This document shows positions 1-9,070 of a DNA stretch of 64,000 nt, piece by piece (the first letter of the stretch is position 1; each line of letters starts with the position of its first letter). The notes below the pieces were generated by a model, which saw only the letters and a list, made by a program, of their open reading frames with translations, was not told the DNA's origin and searched no databases. The stretch comes from Bacteriovorax stolpii. GTDB lineage: Bacteria > Bdellovibrionota > UBA2428. The stretch covers positions 1-64,000 of the forward strand of contig CAMCVE010000009.1 of assembly GCA_945881775.1 (NCBI GenBank), in the 5' to 3' direction. The position numbers and the translations under genes are program-made.

Positions 1-506
1 TTTGCGTCGCGAGCGAGCAACTCTGAAATCGTTTCGATTTGAATCGTGGAGGCCGCTCGGCCTGCGATTTCATAGAGGCAAACAGGAAGACCGATTTGCG
101 CAACACTCGTGAAGTGTTTGATGAGTCCTCGCTGTGGCGTCTTGATATAAGCCGGAGGACTGGCGAGCAAGCCTTGGTAACCAAGGCGCGCAATGATCTC
201 ACCGTTCTTAATAGCACTCGCGGTGCCTCCGATGCCAAGTCCCGCCATAAGGGGAACTCGACCTGCGACGATGGAGTGCGCCTCTTTCAAGAGAGCAGAA
301 AAGTTGTCTTCACTAAGCAGGGAGCCTTCGCCGGTGGAGCCTGCAATCACGAGGCCCGTGAGGCTGCGACTTGCGAGCTGAGTCTCGATTAGGGTTGAGA
401 GGCTCTTAGAATCGAGGCGGGATTTCCCATCGACGAGTTTGAGGGGTGTGACCAGAGCGGTCCATAGTCCGTGCCAGTTCTGGGTTCTTGAAAGGTCAAA
501 TGCCAT
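1..506 (-). CDS. dapA: 4-hydroxy-tetrahydrodipicolinate synthase, partial (C-terminus beyond window)
   Basis: Translating the minus strand from the ATG at 504-506 gives 168 codons open to the window edge. The protein has the DapA/NAL aldolase hallmarks: GLWTALVTPL near the N-terminus, the pyruvate-binding loop GSTGEG (usually GTTGES) around residue 50, and LYEIAGRAA, equivalent to the YNVPGRT segment with the catalytic Tyr. DapA condenses pyruvate with aspartate semialdehyde in the lysine/diaminopimelate pathway in the cytoplasm. The Schiff-base lysine lies past the window end, so it cannot be checked. The start is 9 bp after the plsC stop, so the two are probably co-transcribed. Another NAL-family aldolase is possible, but the motifs fit DapA best. 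Confidence 0.85.
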   Translation of the reverse strand, partial: MAFDLSRTQNWHGLWTALVTPLKLVDGKSRLDSKSLSTLIETQLASRSLTGLVIAGSTGEGSLLSEDNFSALLKEAHSIVAGRVPLMAGLGIGGTASAIKNGEIIARLGYQGLLASPPAYIKTPQRGLIKHFTSVAQIGLPVCLYEIAGRAASTIQIETISELLARDA

Positions 507-515
507 AGCTTTGTT

Positions 516-1262
516 CTAGGCCTTGGACTCAAGTTTGGCCAGGATTGCTGCCCGAGTCACTTCGGCCAGCTGGTGACGGTTTTCTTTGACCTGATCCGAG
601 GCTTTGATCTGCGGTAGCACTTCGAAGTCGATGGTCATGCCGATCTTGACGAGTTTTTCGTGTTTTTGAAGTGCGAGATACGCGTTCTTCACGACGAGAG
701 GTTGGATCGGAACACCGGCATCGATGGCGACGCCGAAGGATCCACTTTTAAAGGCGCCTAGCTTTCCGTCGTCAGACCGGGTGCCCTCGGGCGCAACCCA
801 GATCTGTAGACCCGAGCGCACACGCTCTGATATTTTCTGCGCGGCTTTGCGTCCGGCTTCCGGATTGCCCCGATCAATGGGGATAAATTCGGCCGCGCGG
901 AGGCTGTATCCAAAGATTGGAATTCGAAAGAGCTCCTTTTTAGCGACCATACGCACGTGTCCCCTTAGGGCAAAATAGATCACGGGGATGTCCAGGTGGC
1001 TCTGGTGGTTGCAGACAAGAAGGCAGGGTTTTGTGGGATCGTAAGAGGGGTCGATCTTTGCTCGCACCTTGATACGAAAAATCGCGAGCACGCCGCGATT
1101 CCAAGCCCTGACCATCCACGTGGTGAGGTCCCGGTTTCGTAGGAGGCTTGTGAGGATGACGAGGGGCCCCCAAAAAATGACCCACAGAACAACCACGAGG
1201 ATTGCCACGCTAGAGTAAGGGCGCCAAAGAGGGCCCGGATAGTCGACGAGTTTCGAAATCAT
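516..1262 (-). CDS. plsC: 1-acyl-sn-glycerol-3-phosphate acyltransferase
   Basis: A 248-residue membrane-associated acyltransferase. A hydrophobic segment at about residues 19-41 is followed by the catalytic NHX4D motif (NHQSHLD, about residue 86) and the substrate-binding motif PEGTRS (about residue 160). These define the PlsC/LPLAT family, which acylates lysophosphatidic acid to phosphatidic acid at the inner membrane. Length is normal for the family. The ATG overlaps the stop of the upstream small lipoprotein gene (ATGA), which suggests translational coupling, and dapA follows after 9 bp. Confidence 0.9.
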   Translation of the reverse strand: MISKLVDYPGPLWRPYSSVAILVVVLWVIFWGPLVILTSLLRNRDLTTWMVRAWNRGVLAIFRIKVRAKIDPSYDPTKPCLLVCNHQSHLDIPVIYFALRGHVRMVAKKELFRIPIFGYSLRAAEFIPIDRGNPEAGRKAAQKISERVRSGLQIWVAPEGTRSDDGKLGAFKSGSFGVAIDAGVPIQPLVVKNAYLALQKHEKLVKIGMTIDFEVLPQIKASDQVKENRHQLAEVTRAAILAKLESKA

Positions 1263-1423
1263 TTGCCGCCGTCCTGGGACTTGCGGTCTTCAGTCGAAGC
1301 GGAGTGGGGCCCCTCTTGCGAGTGCTGGGGGATGGGGTCTCGGCGTACGCCACACTGAGTCAGAAACAAGAAGCCACCAAGGGCCAAAATTTGGAGCGGC
1401 TTTTTTGTTTGAAGGCGGTGCAT
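1259..1423 (-). CDS. Small lipoprotein (LptM/YifL-like)
   Basis: A 54-residue ORF starting at ATG 1423 with a basic N-terminus, a hydrophobic stretch and a lipobox LTQC, predicting lipidation at Cys24. The mature part begins [10 protein letters not shown], which resembles the Cys-Gly-x-x-x-Pro-x-x-Pro start of LptM/YifL-type small lipoproteins found next to lysine-pathway genes in proteobacteria. The rest is short and polar. Its stop overlaps the plsC start by 4 bp. Assignment to LptM is inference; the lipoprotein call is well supported. A start 14 codons upstream is possible but would run into the divergent khpA start. Confidence 0.6.
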   Translation of the reverse strand: MHRLQTKKPLQILALGGFLFLTQCGVRRDPIPQHSQEGPHSASTEDRKSQDGGK

Positions 1424-1463
1424 GTTAAACTCGACCTTAGCGAAAGTTGCTGAGGGTTTGAAC

Positions 1464-1715
1464 ATGGCTGATCAAGAAAATACGCTGGTGTCGCTGATTG
1501 AATTTGTTGTGAAGGCGCTGGTCGATGCTCCTGATAACGTACGGGTTACCGCTGTCCGTGGTGAACAAACGACCGTCATCGAGCTTCATGTTGCCAAGGA
1601 AGATCTCGGCAAAGTGATTGGAAAACAAGGTCGCACGGCTCAATCCTTGCGCACCATTTTGAATGCTGCTTCTACGAAGCTAAAGCTGCGTTCTGTTCTC
1701 GAAATCATTGAATGA
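1464..1715 (+). CDS. khpA: KH-domain RNA-binding protein KhpA
   Basis: An 83-residue single KH-domain protein. The GxxG RNA-binding loop appears as [13 protein letters not shown] (about residue 52). Size and sequence match the KhpA/YlqC (UPF0109) family, small RNA chaperones that often pair with KhpB/Jag and are linked to cell-envelope growth and ribosomal gene regions. I chose ATG 1464 because a GAGGG Shine-Dalgarno sits 7 bp upstream; an in-frame ATG at 1422 would add 14 residues not typical of the family. The stop codon lies within the arm of a strong inverted repeat. Confidence 0.88.
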   Translation: MADQENTLVSLIEFVVKALVDAPDNVRVTAVRGEQTTVIELHVAKEDLGKVIGKQGRTAQSLRTILNAASTKLKLRSVLEIIE

Positions 1716-1758
1716 TTTTAAAATTGGTGTGCCACAGGCGCACACCAATTTTAAAATC
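1714..1758. terminator. 18-bp perfect inverted repeat, likely bidirectional terminator
   Basis: Arms 1714-1731 and 1741-1758 are exact reverse complements (18 bp) around a 9-nt loop. The outer part of each arm is A/T-rich (TTTTAAAA), so a U-rich tail follows the stem in both directions. It separates convergent khpA and the glutamine amidotransferase gene and overlaps the khpA stop codon. Confidence 0.75.
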
Positions 1759-1772
1759 TTAAACCTTGTGTA

Positions 1773-1808
1773 GTGCCACAGACGCACACGATTTTTAAAA
1801 TCTTAAAC
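1773..1808. repeat. Imperfect tandem copy of the terminator right half
   Basis: A 36-bp segment (1773-1808) matches 1729-1764 at 33 of 36 positions, spaced 44 bp apart. The core GTGCCACAGRCGCACAC is shared. The second copy lacks the long left arm and forms at most a weak hairpin. It runs into the stop codon of the minus-strand amidotransferase gene. Confidence 0.7.
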
Positions 1809-2537
1809 AATCTTTTCTTTCATCCAAGCGAAGACGCCTTCCAAAAATTTGGGCCCGTCTTGTTTTTCAAACTCTTCGTCGGAGATGTTTGCCCATGTCT
1901 CTTTCTCTGAGGACACTTTACGAATCTCCGAAGTCAGTTCGGGATGGCCTTGGACGCTGAGGATCGGGCGCGTGTCGTGGGCCAGGGCCTGGCAGTCGCA
2001 GTAGTCGCTCGTGGCGAGAAGTTGAAAACCCTGAGGAATACGCACCACGTGATCCCCGTGCGTGACGCCGAGGCGAAGTTTGGGAAAATGTTTGAGAACC
2101 GGGTGCCGCGTCCCTTGATGGGCTAGTTGGATTGTTGCGAAACCCGATTTGTAACTGAAGCGAGCGGTTTCTCCACCGAAGAGGCAGGCGAGTGCCTGAT
2201 GACCAAAACAAATTCCAAAGACGGGGCGATCAGGGGCGTCTTCAAGCAAACGCTCAAGGCCGAAATAGTAGTCCCTCACCCAAGCGTTCTGGGTCTCGGT
2301 GGTGTTCTTCTCAGACCCCGAGAGAATAATCGCTTGTGCGTCGTAGTCGCGAGCAAGCTCGGCCATGAGCCGCGGCGAAAAAGGGCGCTCACCGTAGTTG
2401 AATCTTACAGGAATCAGGTCGAAGTCTTGGGCGAACGGTGAAGCGTCCAGCGATTGCTGAACACCTTCAAAAAAAGCAATGCCCGTTTCGGCATCGACCA
2501 TGGCATCAAAATAAATCAAACGCCTTTTTGCGCCCAC
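1803..2537 (-). CDS. Class I glutamine amidotransferase domain protein
   Basis: A stand-alone GATase1 of about 244 residues. The nucleophile elbow GICFGHQAL carries the catalytic Cys, and VQGHPE near residue 210 supplies the catalytic His-Glu pair. Such free-standing GuaA-like amidotransferases hydrolyse glutamine-like amides, but the acceptor is unknown here and no synthetase partner is adjacent. I prefer the GTG at 2537, with a GGAGG four bases upstream; a TTG at 2549 is in frame and would add four residues. The 3' end abuts the duplicated terminator. Confidence 0.8.
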   Translation of the reverse strand: MGAKRRLIYFDAMVDAETGIAFFEGVQQSLDASPFAQDFDLIPVRFNYGERPFSPRLMAELARDYDAQAIILSGSEKNTTETQNAWVRDYYFGLERLLEDAPDRPVFGICFGHQALACLFGGETARFSYKSGFATIQLAHQGTRHPVLKHFPKLRLGVTHGDHVVRIPQGFQLLATSDYCDCQALAHDTRPILSVQGHPELTSEIRKVSSEKETWANISDEEFEKQDGPKFLEGVFAWMKEKIV

Positions 2538-2567
2538 GAGCCCTCCCAAGCCAGAATATTGACGCCC

Positions 2568-3098
2568 TTAGGGACGGGGAAGTTCCTTCTTGTACCAACC
2601 CTTGTATCCGAGGACCTCTAGCGAATAGGCAGACTCAAGGTTTGGGTCAAGGTCGGCAACTTTGTCTTCGAAGTCTTCGAGAATTTGTTCGCAGGGTTCG
2701 CTGGGCCTGCTGCGTTTGAGGCGAGGAATGATAACTGTTTTGGTAGCGCTGCGTTCAACGTCGTATTCGTGAATGTCGTAGCACTTCAAAAACCCCTGAC
2801 CTCTAATATAGATTTCGATGAAGGGATCCCCGCGACGCACGATCACGTCGAGAATTTGGGGACTGACTTCCTGGAGTCCAGAGTTCATCACTTCGGACTC
2901 GGTCATCGGGATGGCTGGCTGCGTGGGGCCCCCGTGGGCTTCCTGTGAAAGGGACAGTGCGAAGAGAATCGTCAGAAGTAGGAAGGTTCCAACCATTCCC
3001 CACTCAACCGAGAACCAGTTTGTCAGAAAATTGACGGATTTCAATGAGCAGTTGGAAAAACTTTGCGGCTTTGGGTGCAGGCTTTGTTCAAGAGGCAT
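2568..3098 (-). CDS. Membrane-anchored or secreted protein of unknown function
   Basis: A 176-residue protein with no family I recognise. A hydrophobic segment at about residues 36-52 (MVGTFLLLTILFALSLS) precedes a polar domain with paired Cys (LKCYD and EPCEQ), consistent with an exported disulfide-containing domain. The ATG at 3098 has a CGGAG eight bases upstream, giving a 35-residue cytoplasmic tail; starting at Met35 (2996) would leave an ordinary signal peptide ending near AHG. It is divergent from the giant gene at 3125, 26 bp away. Confidence 0.6.
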   Translation of the reverse strand: MPLEQSLHPKPQSFSNCSLKSVNFLTNWFSVEWGMVGTFLLLTILFALSLSQEAHGGPTQPAIPMTESEVMNSGLQEVSPQILDVIVRRGDPFIEIYIRGQGFLKCYDIHEYDVERSATKTVIIPRLKRSRPSEPCEQILEDFEDKVADLDPNLESAYSLEVLGYKGWYKKELPRP

Positions 3099-3124
3099 GA
3101 CGAGGACTCCGATAACGAAGGGGC

Positions 3125-6100
3125 ATGCGTGTGACCAAATTAAGGGAAGATCTGTTTCGTCGTGGGGTGCTCGTCATAAGTGTCGTTTCGTCTTTCGGGG
3201 CTGGGGCTTCGTCGCCGGGACTCTTTAAACCCATGTTATCGGATCCCTTCGTCTACGATCAAGAGGCCAATAAAACTCTCGTAGGTAAATTTCGTGACTT
3301 CAACGCACGCCTCGACGATGCGTGGTTCTCGCAGGGACTGAGGACTCAGCTGCGCGCCTTGAAACAAGTGCATTCTCCGATGAATGCCAAAGTTCTGGGT
3401 CGAGTTGTCGAAGAGGCGCATCGCGCACTTGGGCTACGTCGCGAGATCGAAGTCTTCGTTCGCAAGTCAGGGCGCCTCAGTCCTGCAAGCCTCGCCACAA
3501 TCGCTCGCTATATGGAAAGCGTTTATGTGCCCATGCTGCGCATTCAAACCGAGGGGCGCGTGTTCCTGGAGCTCGAGGCATTGCAGATCAACGCTGCCTT
3601 GTTTCCGAACTTTTTTGAAGATGTGTCGGAACTTAGCCAGCTGCGAAGTCCCGCGGGAGTGATGCCGGCAGGAACTTCGGCCGCGAGAGATTCCTCACTT
3701 TTTGGAGAGGGCATCAGTCCCTTACTCAACGAGCGACTGAAGGGCTATGCCAAAATGCTTCAGGAGGCGGCCGCCGAGAACAAGCGCATCGGAGACATCC
3801 AAGCCGAGATCAATAAAATTAGCCGAGAGGCGGGGGGGCGTCGTGGGCCGCCGCGTCCGGCTGAGATGGAAAAATTAGCAAAGGCGGCGAAAATTCGCTC
3901 TGACAGAATTCGAGTTCTGAAAGAAGAACTTGAAAAGATCAAACCTAAGCAGCAGGAAAACGAAAAAGAGATCGTCGAGTTTTTTGCGGAGGCGTCGCGA
4001 CTAACGACCCTTCAGCTGATGCTCTCACAGACGCATTTCTATCGCGAACTTAACGATGATGCGACTCCACTAGAAATGCAGGGTGTGGCTCCAGCGTGCC
4101 GAGAAAAATATAAGGAACTGACGCCGACGGTGAATTTTGAACTCGCCTCGAAAGATGAACGTTTTCTCAATATGGAGATGTTCCTCGCCAACAATGGGCT
4201 GATTTTTTCCGAGAGCGAATATCTGAAGGAAGGTGATTTCGCGAACTTTTTCTTGAGCTCAAAGGGCCGCGATCCGCTCAAGGGATACATGACTGGAATG
4301 CTACCTTTTCATCAGCTGCGCGTTGCTCAGCAGGGAAAGCACTACACTCTCGGCGAAGACGTGAGTGATGACTGGTCTGATGCTCTTAGGCCGACCCTCA
4401 AACCTAGCTGGGTCGAAATGGGTGCGCCTGCCTTTGACGACGTGGAGCATTTTACGGATGTTTTCCAACCGCTTCTGCAAAAAGCAACAGTGAAACTTCA
4501 GCAAGAAGACGCAGAAAATATTCAGTCGATTGTGACAATTCTACCGCCACCCTCCGGAAAAGAACCTCAGTTTGGCGAAGAGGGCTTCGATGAATACGTG
4601 GAGGCGATGAGCTGGGCCGGACTCACTCCGTATCTGCGAGACAAATTGAAGTCATTTGGACGCACGCGAGATCAGTGGATCTTGGCCGTGCCAAACGAGG
4701 TTTTCACGGCGTTTACTTCAAACGAAATTCGCATGGAGTTCCCCCCCTTCTATGGGCCAGAACCCTACAAGCAGTGGGCACTGAGACTCATGTTCAAAGC
4801 CATTTCTAACTCGGCTGTAAATACAGGTCTGCTCGGATACATGTGCCGCAAAGTCACGCCAACTTATTCCGCCGGGATGGGGGCCCCGTCGCAGGGCGAC
4901 TTTGGTCCTCGTTTCTCGGAGGGTCTCTGCAAACGATACCGGACAAACGATGACCTTGTGGCCTCTCTGCGCGGTAGCCTTGCTCCGTTTGAAGATCGGG
5001 GACCCTTTGTTCCGGCGACCTTGAGCTACTCTCAGAATCTCCGCGAATCATGGGGAGAACTGCGCCAGCTTTGGCGTCATCTCATGGATTCGGGAAACCT
5101 TTCTTATATCGAGGGTGAGTCGAGTCCTATTTTTAATGAGTTCACGTTCATGAACGGTCAGTACGGTGTGAACCCTTGGGTTATGATTCGTATCTCGGTG
5201 CTTGTTGCTCTCCATGAACTGCGCAATGGCAAATACCTTCCACTCTATATTGCCAGAGATCACCCTGAACTCGTTCCACCTGTTGTGGTTCCACGTGGTC
5301 GTAGTGGAGGACACAGTCCTGCTGCAATTAGCAAAATCCAGAAGAATGCTCGTTTGATAGAGGCGCTCATGGCGCTACCACTTGCTGATCAGAAACGTCC
5401 GGTGCGCCCAATGTACGCCAACACGCTCTACGGTCGTGGTGACGAGGGCTGGAAATTCTGGAAGGACCAGAACGAGAAGGACTACTTCCAACTCTGGGAC
5501 AAGATTGAACAGCGCTATCACGACAACAATGCTCACATTTTCAAGATTCGGACCTACGCCAACTGGGATCACTACAATCTTTTGGAACGTCTCGAGACCA
5601 AGACCCTGCTCACTCATAAGGATGTTCAGGCTGTTATCAATGGGTACCGACTCGAAAAAGAGGCGGACCCTACTGAGATGAGGGAGCTCTTAGCGCTTGC
5701 CGATGAAAGCGAAGATGCGGCTCGCTTTGAGGTGATCAAAAGAATCATGGACTCTCCTGGTAAGATGGAAGAGCACCAAAAAATTCTGGATGAATACGTC
5801 ACGACTCAGGGACGAGAAGAAGACTTCGATGATCCCAATGATGTGAAGGTGGCCTTCCTCAAGCGGGACACCGCCTATAAATACCCACTCATGACCCAGA
5901 TCATGAAAATTGCCGCTCGTAAACGTACGGTGGAACTCGAAAAAAATATGCAGGACCTGTGTCGCCTCAATTCTGCTGACGAGAAGGACTGGGACAATCT
6001 CATGTCCATGACCTCTCACACCCAGCAGGCCTTCAATGCGGCGTTCGGAATGGATGGCATTCCGCCAGAAGTTATGAAGTTCTACGACCGTGGCGAGGGT

Positions 6101-7753
6101 GGCTTCATGGGCATGAGCAAGCGCGATGAGCGCAACATGGGTCTGATGATTTTTGGATTTGTCGGTCTTGGACTGGCCAGTGGTGCGTGTGCCTCGGGGA
6201 TCGGCTCCGTGGCAGGCTGCCCTCTAGCCGTCACACTCTTTACGCTGGTCTCTGCAGGAGCTTTGAGTTACTCAGCGGCTGACTTCGTGATGAACGCCGT
6301 TGAAAAAGCCCAGGGTCGTGAAGAGCGAATGCGTCTTGGAAAGCAGTTCCAAGAATTGGGGTTCACAGATCAAGAGGCCGTGAATCGTCGTAAAGGTGCG
6401 GGCTGGGGCGGAGTCGCTTGGGAAGTTGTCACGGCAGGAACGATGTTTGTGCCTGTGGGTCTTGCGACAAAGGTGGTGGGACGCCAAACGATCGCGCTCG
6501 GAACCAAATACCTCATCAAGTCTCAGAAACTCGAAAAGCCAGGAGTGGATCTCATCAAAACAGCGTTCGAGGCCGTTGATATCAACGCCGCTAAGAGCAC
6601 GTTGAAACTGTTGGATCGTTCTCCTCGTGTGGGCAATCTGATGGCTCGTTTCTGGACGAAATTCAAAGATTTTTCGTCTCCTAAAAACTACTGGAACTAT
6701 TTCAAGAGAGAGTTTCTCGATGATGCCATTGTCGATGTGGCCCCTGAGGTGATCAACAAGAAAACTGGAGAGGCCTTGGCGAAGTACTTTAAGGAAAATC
6801 CTCGCGCCTTCTCAAGTTTCGTCGAAGGCAATCTCAAGCCGAGATTTGCGCGCATCGAAAAAGTTCTTGCCGCAGCCGAGGCAAGCGGCGACCCGAAGAA
6901 ACTAGCTAAGCTTCAGGGGTATTTCCATGGATTCACCTATAAGCCCGAGCGCCTGGTGAACTTCCAGAGTGAACTTATTAAGGAGCGCAAGATTCTTGCG
7001 GCTCTCATGAGCGATATGAAAAAGATCAAGGGCCCCGAGCTCGCGACATATATCGCAGATCACGCCGACACTTTAGCGCCGCTTATGAGCGAGTTTACGT
7101 TCCACTGGTGGCGACTTCCAGGATATGCCGTCTACGAGGTGTTCTTCCACGGGGCGCCCTGGGCCTATACAAACAAGATGTTCCTGCAGGGGCTCACGGG
7201 CCGAGCGTTTGTGAAGCACGTTTTTGCATCGCGCGAAAAACTTCTCTATCACATGCTGCGCCGAGAGGCGCAGGAAGGGCTGGAGCTAGGTGCCAATGTG
7301 GCAATCTTTGATCAGCTTAAACTCTTGCATTCATCGCAGAGTTTGCTCTTTAAGACTGCGACCGAGCTCTCCGAGGGAGTCGACAAAGCAGGTCAGGATC
7401 TGGGTGACAAGTTGATCAAGGACTGGATGAGTTATCGTTCGGAGATCTCAACGAAGATCGCACGTAAGATCCACGCTGAGCGCGCGACCGCTCAGATCGC
7501 TAAAGAGATCGAACGAAAAATTTTCGAGACGACAACCGATCAGATGCTCGAAGCTCGGAAGCTCACGCGAAAACTCTCGCCGCAGGAGCTTTTCGACATC
7601 GCAGACAACGGCGAGAATATCGACTTGCTCCTGAAGCGCCTTTCAAATGAAACTAAGAATCTGGACGCGTTGTCGGACTACGTCTCGTTGTTAACCCAAA
7701 GAGTGAAGATGCTCGCGGCGCCGGCTCGGACCCACGAGGTTATTTCGTACTAA
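3125..7753 (+). CDS. Giant (1542-residue) exported protein, unknown function
   Basis: One uninterrupted 1542-codon ORF. The N-terminus (basic, then VLVISVVSSFGAGASS) looks like a signal peptide. Residues about 205-290 are charged and likely coiled-coil. Around residues 1003-1060 there are two glycine-rich hydrophobic helices separated by a short Cys-containing turn (SGACASGIGSVAGC), followed by a third amphipathic stretch (GAGWGGVAWEVVTAG). The C-terminal third is helical and charged. I recognise no enzymatic motif. A GTG at 3131 has better Shine-Dalgarno spacing than ATG 3125. The 3' end overlaps the convergent baeRF gene by 63 bp. Codon use looks like that of the neighbours. Whether it stays in the periplasm, inserts in a membrane or is secreted cannot be told. 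Confidence 0.75.
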   Translation: MRVTKLREDLFRRGVLVISVVSSFGAGASSPGLFKPMLSDPFVYDQEANKTLVGKFRDFNARLDDAWFSQGLRTQLRALKQVHSPMNAKVLGRVVEEAHRALGLRREIEVFVRKSGRLSPASLATIARYMESVYVPMLRIQTEGRVFLELEALQINAALFPNFFEDVSELSQLRSPAGVMPAGTSAARDSSLFGEGISPLLNERLKGYAKMLQEAAAENKRIGDIQAEINKISREAGGRRGPPRPAEMEKLAKAAKIRSDRIRVLKEELEKIKPKQQENEKEIVEFFAEASRLTTLQLMLSQTHFYRELNDDATPLEMQGVAPACREKYKELTPTVNFELASKDERFLNMEMFLANNGLIFSESEYLKEGDFANFFLSSKGRDPLKGYMTGMLPFHQLRVAQQGKHYTLGEDVSDDWSDALRPTLKPSWVEMGAPAFDDVEHFTDVFQPLLQKATVKLQQEDAENIQSIVTILPPPSGKEPQFGEEGFDEYVEAMSWAGLTPYLRDKLKSFGRTRDQWILAVPNEVFTAFTSNEIRMEFPPFYGPEPYKQWALRLMFKAISNSAVNTGLLGYMCRKVTPTYSAGMGAPSQGDFGPRFSEGLCKRYRTNDDLVASLRGSLAPFEDRGPFVPATLSYSQNLRESWGELRQLWRHLMDSGNLSYIEGESSPIFNEFTFMNGQYGVNPWVMIRISVLVALHELRNGKYLPLYIARDHPELVPPVVVPRGRSGGHSPAAISKIQKNARLIEALMALPLADQKRPVRPMYANTLYGRGDEGWKFWKDQNEKDYFQLWDKIEQRYHDNNAHIFKIRTYANWDHYNLLERLETKTLLTHKDVQAVINGYRLEKEADPTEMRELLALADESEDAARFEVIKRIMDSPGKMEEHQKILDEYVTTQGREEDFDDPNDVKVAFLKRDTAYKYPLMTQIMKIAARKRTVELEKNMQDLCRLNSADEKDWDNLMSMTSHTQQAFNAAFGMDGIPPEVMKFYDRGEGGFMGMSKRDERNMGLMIFGFVGLGLASGACASGIGSVAGCPLAVTLFTLVSAGALSYSAADFVMNAVEKAQGREERMRLGKQFQELGFTDQEAVNRRKGAGWGGVAWEVVTAGTMFVPVGLATKVVGRQTIALGTKYLIKSQKLEKPGVDLIKTAFEAVDINAAKSTLKLLDRSPRVGNLMARFWTKFKDFSSPKNYWNYFKREFLDDAIVDVAPEVINKKTGEALAKYFKENPRAFSSFVEGNLKPRFARIEKVLAAAEASGDPKKLAKLQGYFHGFTYKPERLVNFQSELIKERKILAALMSDMKKIKGPELATYIADHADTLAPLMSEFTFHWWRLPGYAVYEVFFHGAPWAYTNKMFLQGLTGRAFVKHVFASREKLLYHMLRREAQEGLELGANVAIFDQLKLLHSSQSLLFKTATELSEGVDKAGQDLGDKLIKDWMSYRSEISTKIARKIHAERATAQIAKEIERKIFETTTDQMLEARKLTRKLSPQELFDIADNGENIDLLLKRLSNETKNLDALSDYVSLLTQRVKMLAAPARTHEVISY

Positions 7754-8929
7754 AACCGGTGCCACTCGAGGATCGGGTGGGGCCAAGATTGCCGTCACGG
7801 GATTGATAATTTCTTCGGGGGCGAGATCTTCGTCATCGAGACAAACGATTTTGGTGCCCTCACTCGCGAGAGCTTTTTCGATGCAGTCATCGATGATGTC
7901 GTCGTCAAAAGCATTTGTCTGGCTTGGGTTCAGTCGGAAACGACCGCTTCTCCAATCGACAGTCCCCCAAAGAAGTTCATTTTTCTTGATATAGAGTGTC
8001 CGAACGTGGCCTTGCGTGAGTGCACGCACAACGGCATGAAGATCTTGTTCGAGCATGCCCTTGCGGCGCGCCTTGCGAAGCGCTGCGAGATTTTTGTCCT
8101 TCTCCCGCTTAAGAATCTTTTCGTGTTGCTTCACGGCAGCGGCATGGATCGCCTTGAGGAAGGTCTCGTTTCGGGCGCGACCCTCTGCTGCCCAGATTGG
8201 ACTTGAGTGTAGGTCTGGATATCGATTGATGCGCATGTACTGATTTGTGCAGTGACGCTTTCCTACAACAAAAAGGGGCGAAGCGAGAGTGAAGATCATG
8301 TGAGCCGTGACTTGGGCTTCCACTCGGGTCAGAAACTCTGATGAGAGATGTTGCGCCTGGGTCTGCAGCCTTCTAAGACCCGTCCTTGTGAGGAGTGATT
8401 CAAGTTGACGTTTGAATAGACCTCCTTCTGGAGCTTGGGCCTCGGAGGCTTCGTTGACCTGGAAGTTTTCGATGGCTTCGAGTTGCTCGCCCGTGCCTTT
8501 GTAGAGCGTTGCGCGCCGGCTTTGGACGTCAAGGACATAGAAGTTACGAGGCGGCACCAGCAAGTCCAAGAGCGGTTTGATGTGGAAGGAGTCAGCGACA
8601 ACAGCAATTCCCGGAATCTCCTCAGGGAGGTGAATAAATCCCTCAAGGGTGGGGGATTTGAAGAGTGCGAGTGTCCCGCGAGGTGGCCCATCACGGAACT
8701 TTTCGGGAAGCTGAAACTGCTGCAGGGGAGCGAGCATGCGAGCCGACACGCGTTCAGAGTAACTTTTGTTGAGTAGATTGTGCGCCGACTCAATGAGGTT
8801 TCGGTAGTGGCCCGAGAGAACTCCGTGCTCACTTACCTCTGCCATCGACAGCGGCACGTAGAGCGAAATGCAGGGGGGTGTGTCTGACTTGAGGAGTGAT
8901 TTGAGTTGGCGGCGACTGAGTTCGTTCAT
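7691..8929 (-). CDS. baeRF-like protein (bacterial archaeo-eukaryotic release factor family)
   Basis: A 412-residue protein with the layout of the bacterial eRF1-related (baeRF) families. The N-terminal half contains CISLYVPL and FYVLDVQSRRATLYKG. The central part has the acidic/basic helix KQHEKILKREKDKNLAALR, then a C-terminal eL30-like region with VRTLYIKKNELLWGTVDW and a final acidic CLDDEDLAPEEI. No GGQ hydrolysis motif is visible. These proteins have been proposed, from sequence analysis, to act on ribosomes; the function is not established. Start ATG 8929 has GGAAGGA upstream. A TATAAT lies at 9010-9005 on this strand. Confidence 0.65.
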   Translation of the reverse strand: MNELSRRQLKSLLKSDTPPCISLYVPLSMAEVSEHGVLSGHYRNLIESAHNLLNKSYSERVSARMLAPLQQFQLPEKFRDGPPRGTLALFKSPTLEGFIHLPEEIPGIAVVADSFHIKPLLDLLVPPRNFYVLDVQSRRATLYKGTGEQLEAIENFQVNEASEAQAPEGGLFKRQLESLLTRTGLRRLQTQAQHLSSEFLTRVEAQVTAHMIFTLASPLFVVGKRHCTNQYMRINRYPDLHSSPIWAAEGRARNETFLKAIHAAAVKQHEKILKREKDKNLAALRKARRKGMLEQDLHAVVRALTQGHVRTLYIKKNELLWGTVDWRSGRFRLNPSQTNAFDDDIIDDCIEKALASEGTKIVCLDDEDLAPEEIINPVTAILAPPDPRVAPVLVRNNLVGPSRRREHLHSLG

Positions 8930-9070
8930 GGTGAGGTCCTTCCCTTAGTGTAGGAGTGTTTAAAAATTATTCCTGACACTCTTTAGTTTCGGGGAATTCC
9001 TAGGATTATAAAAATAGATAAATAATCTATCGTTTATCGTTTTTACTGATGCGCCTCTAGATCGAAAAAC

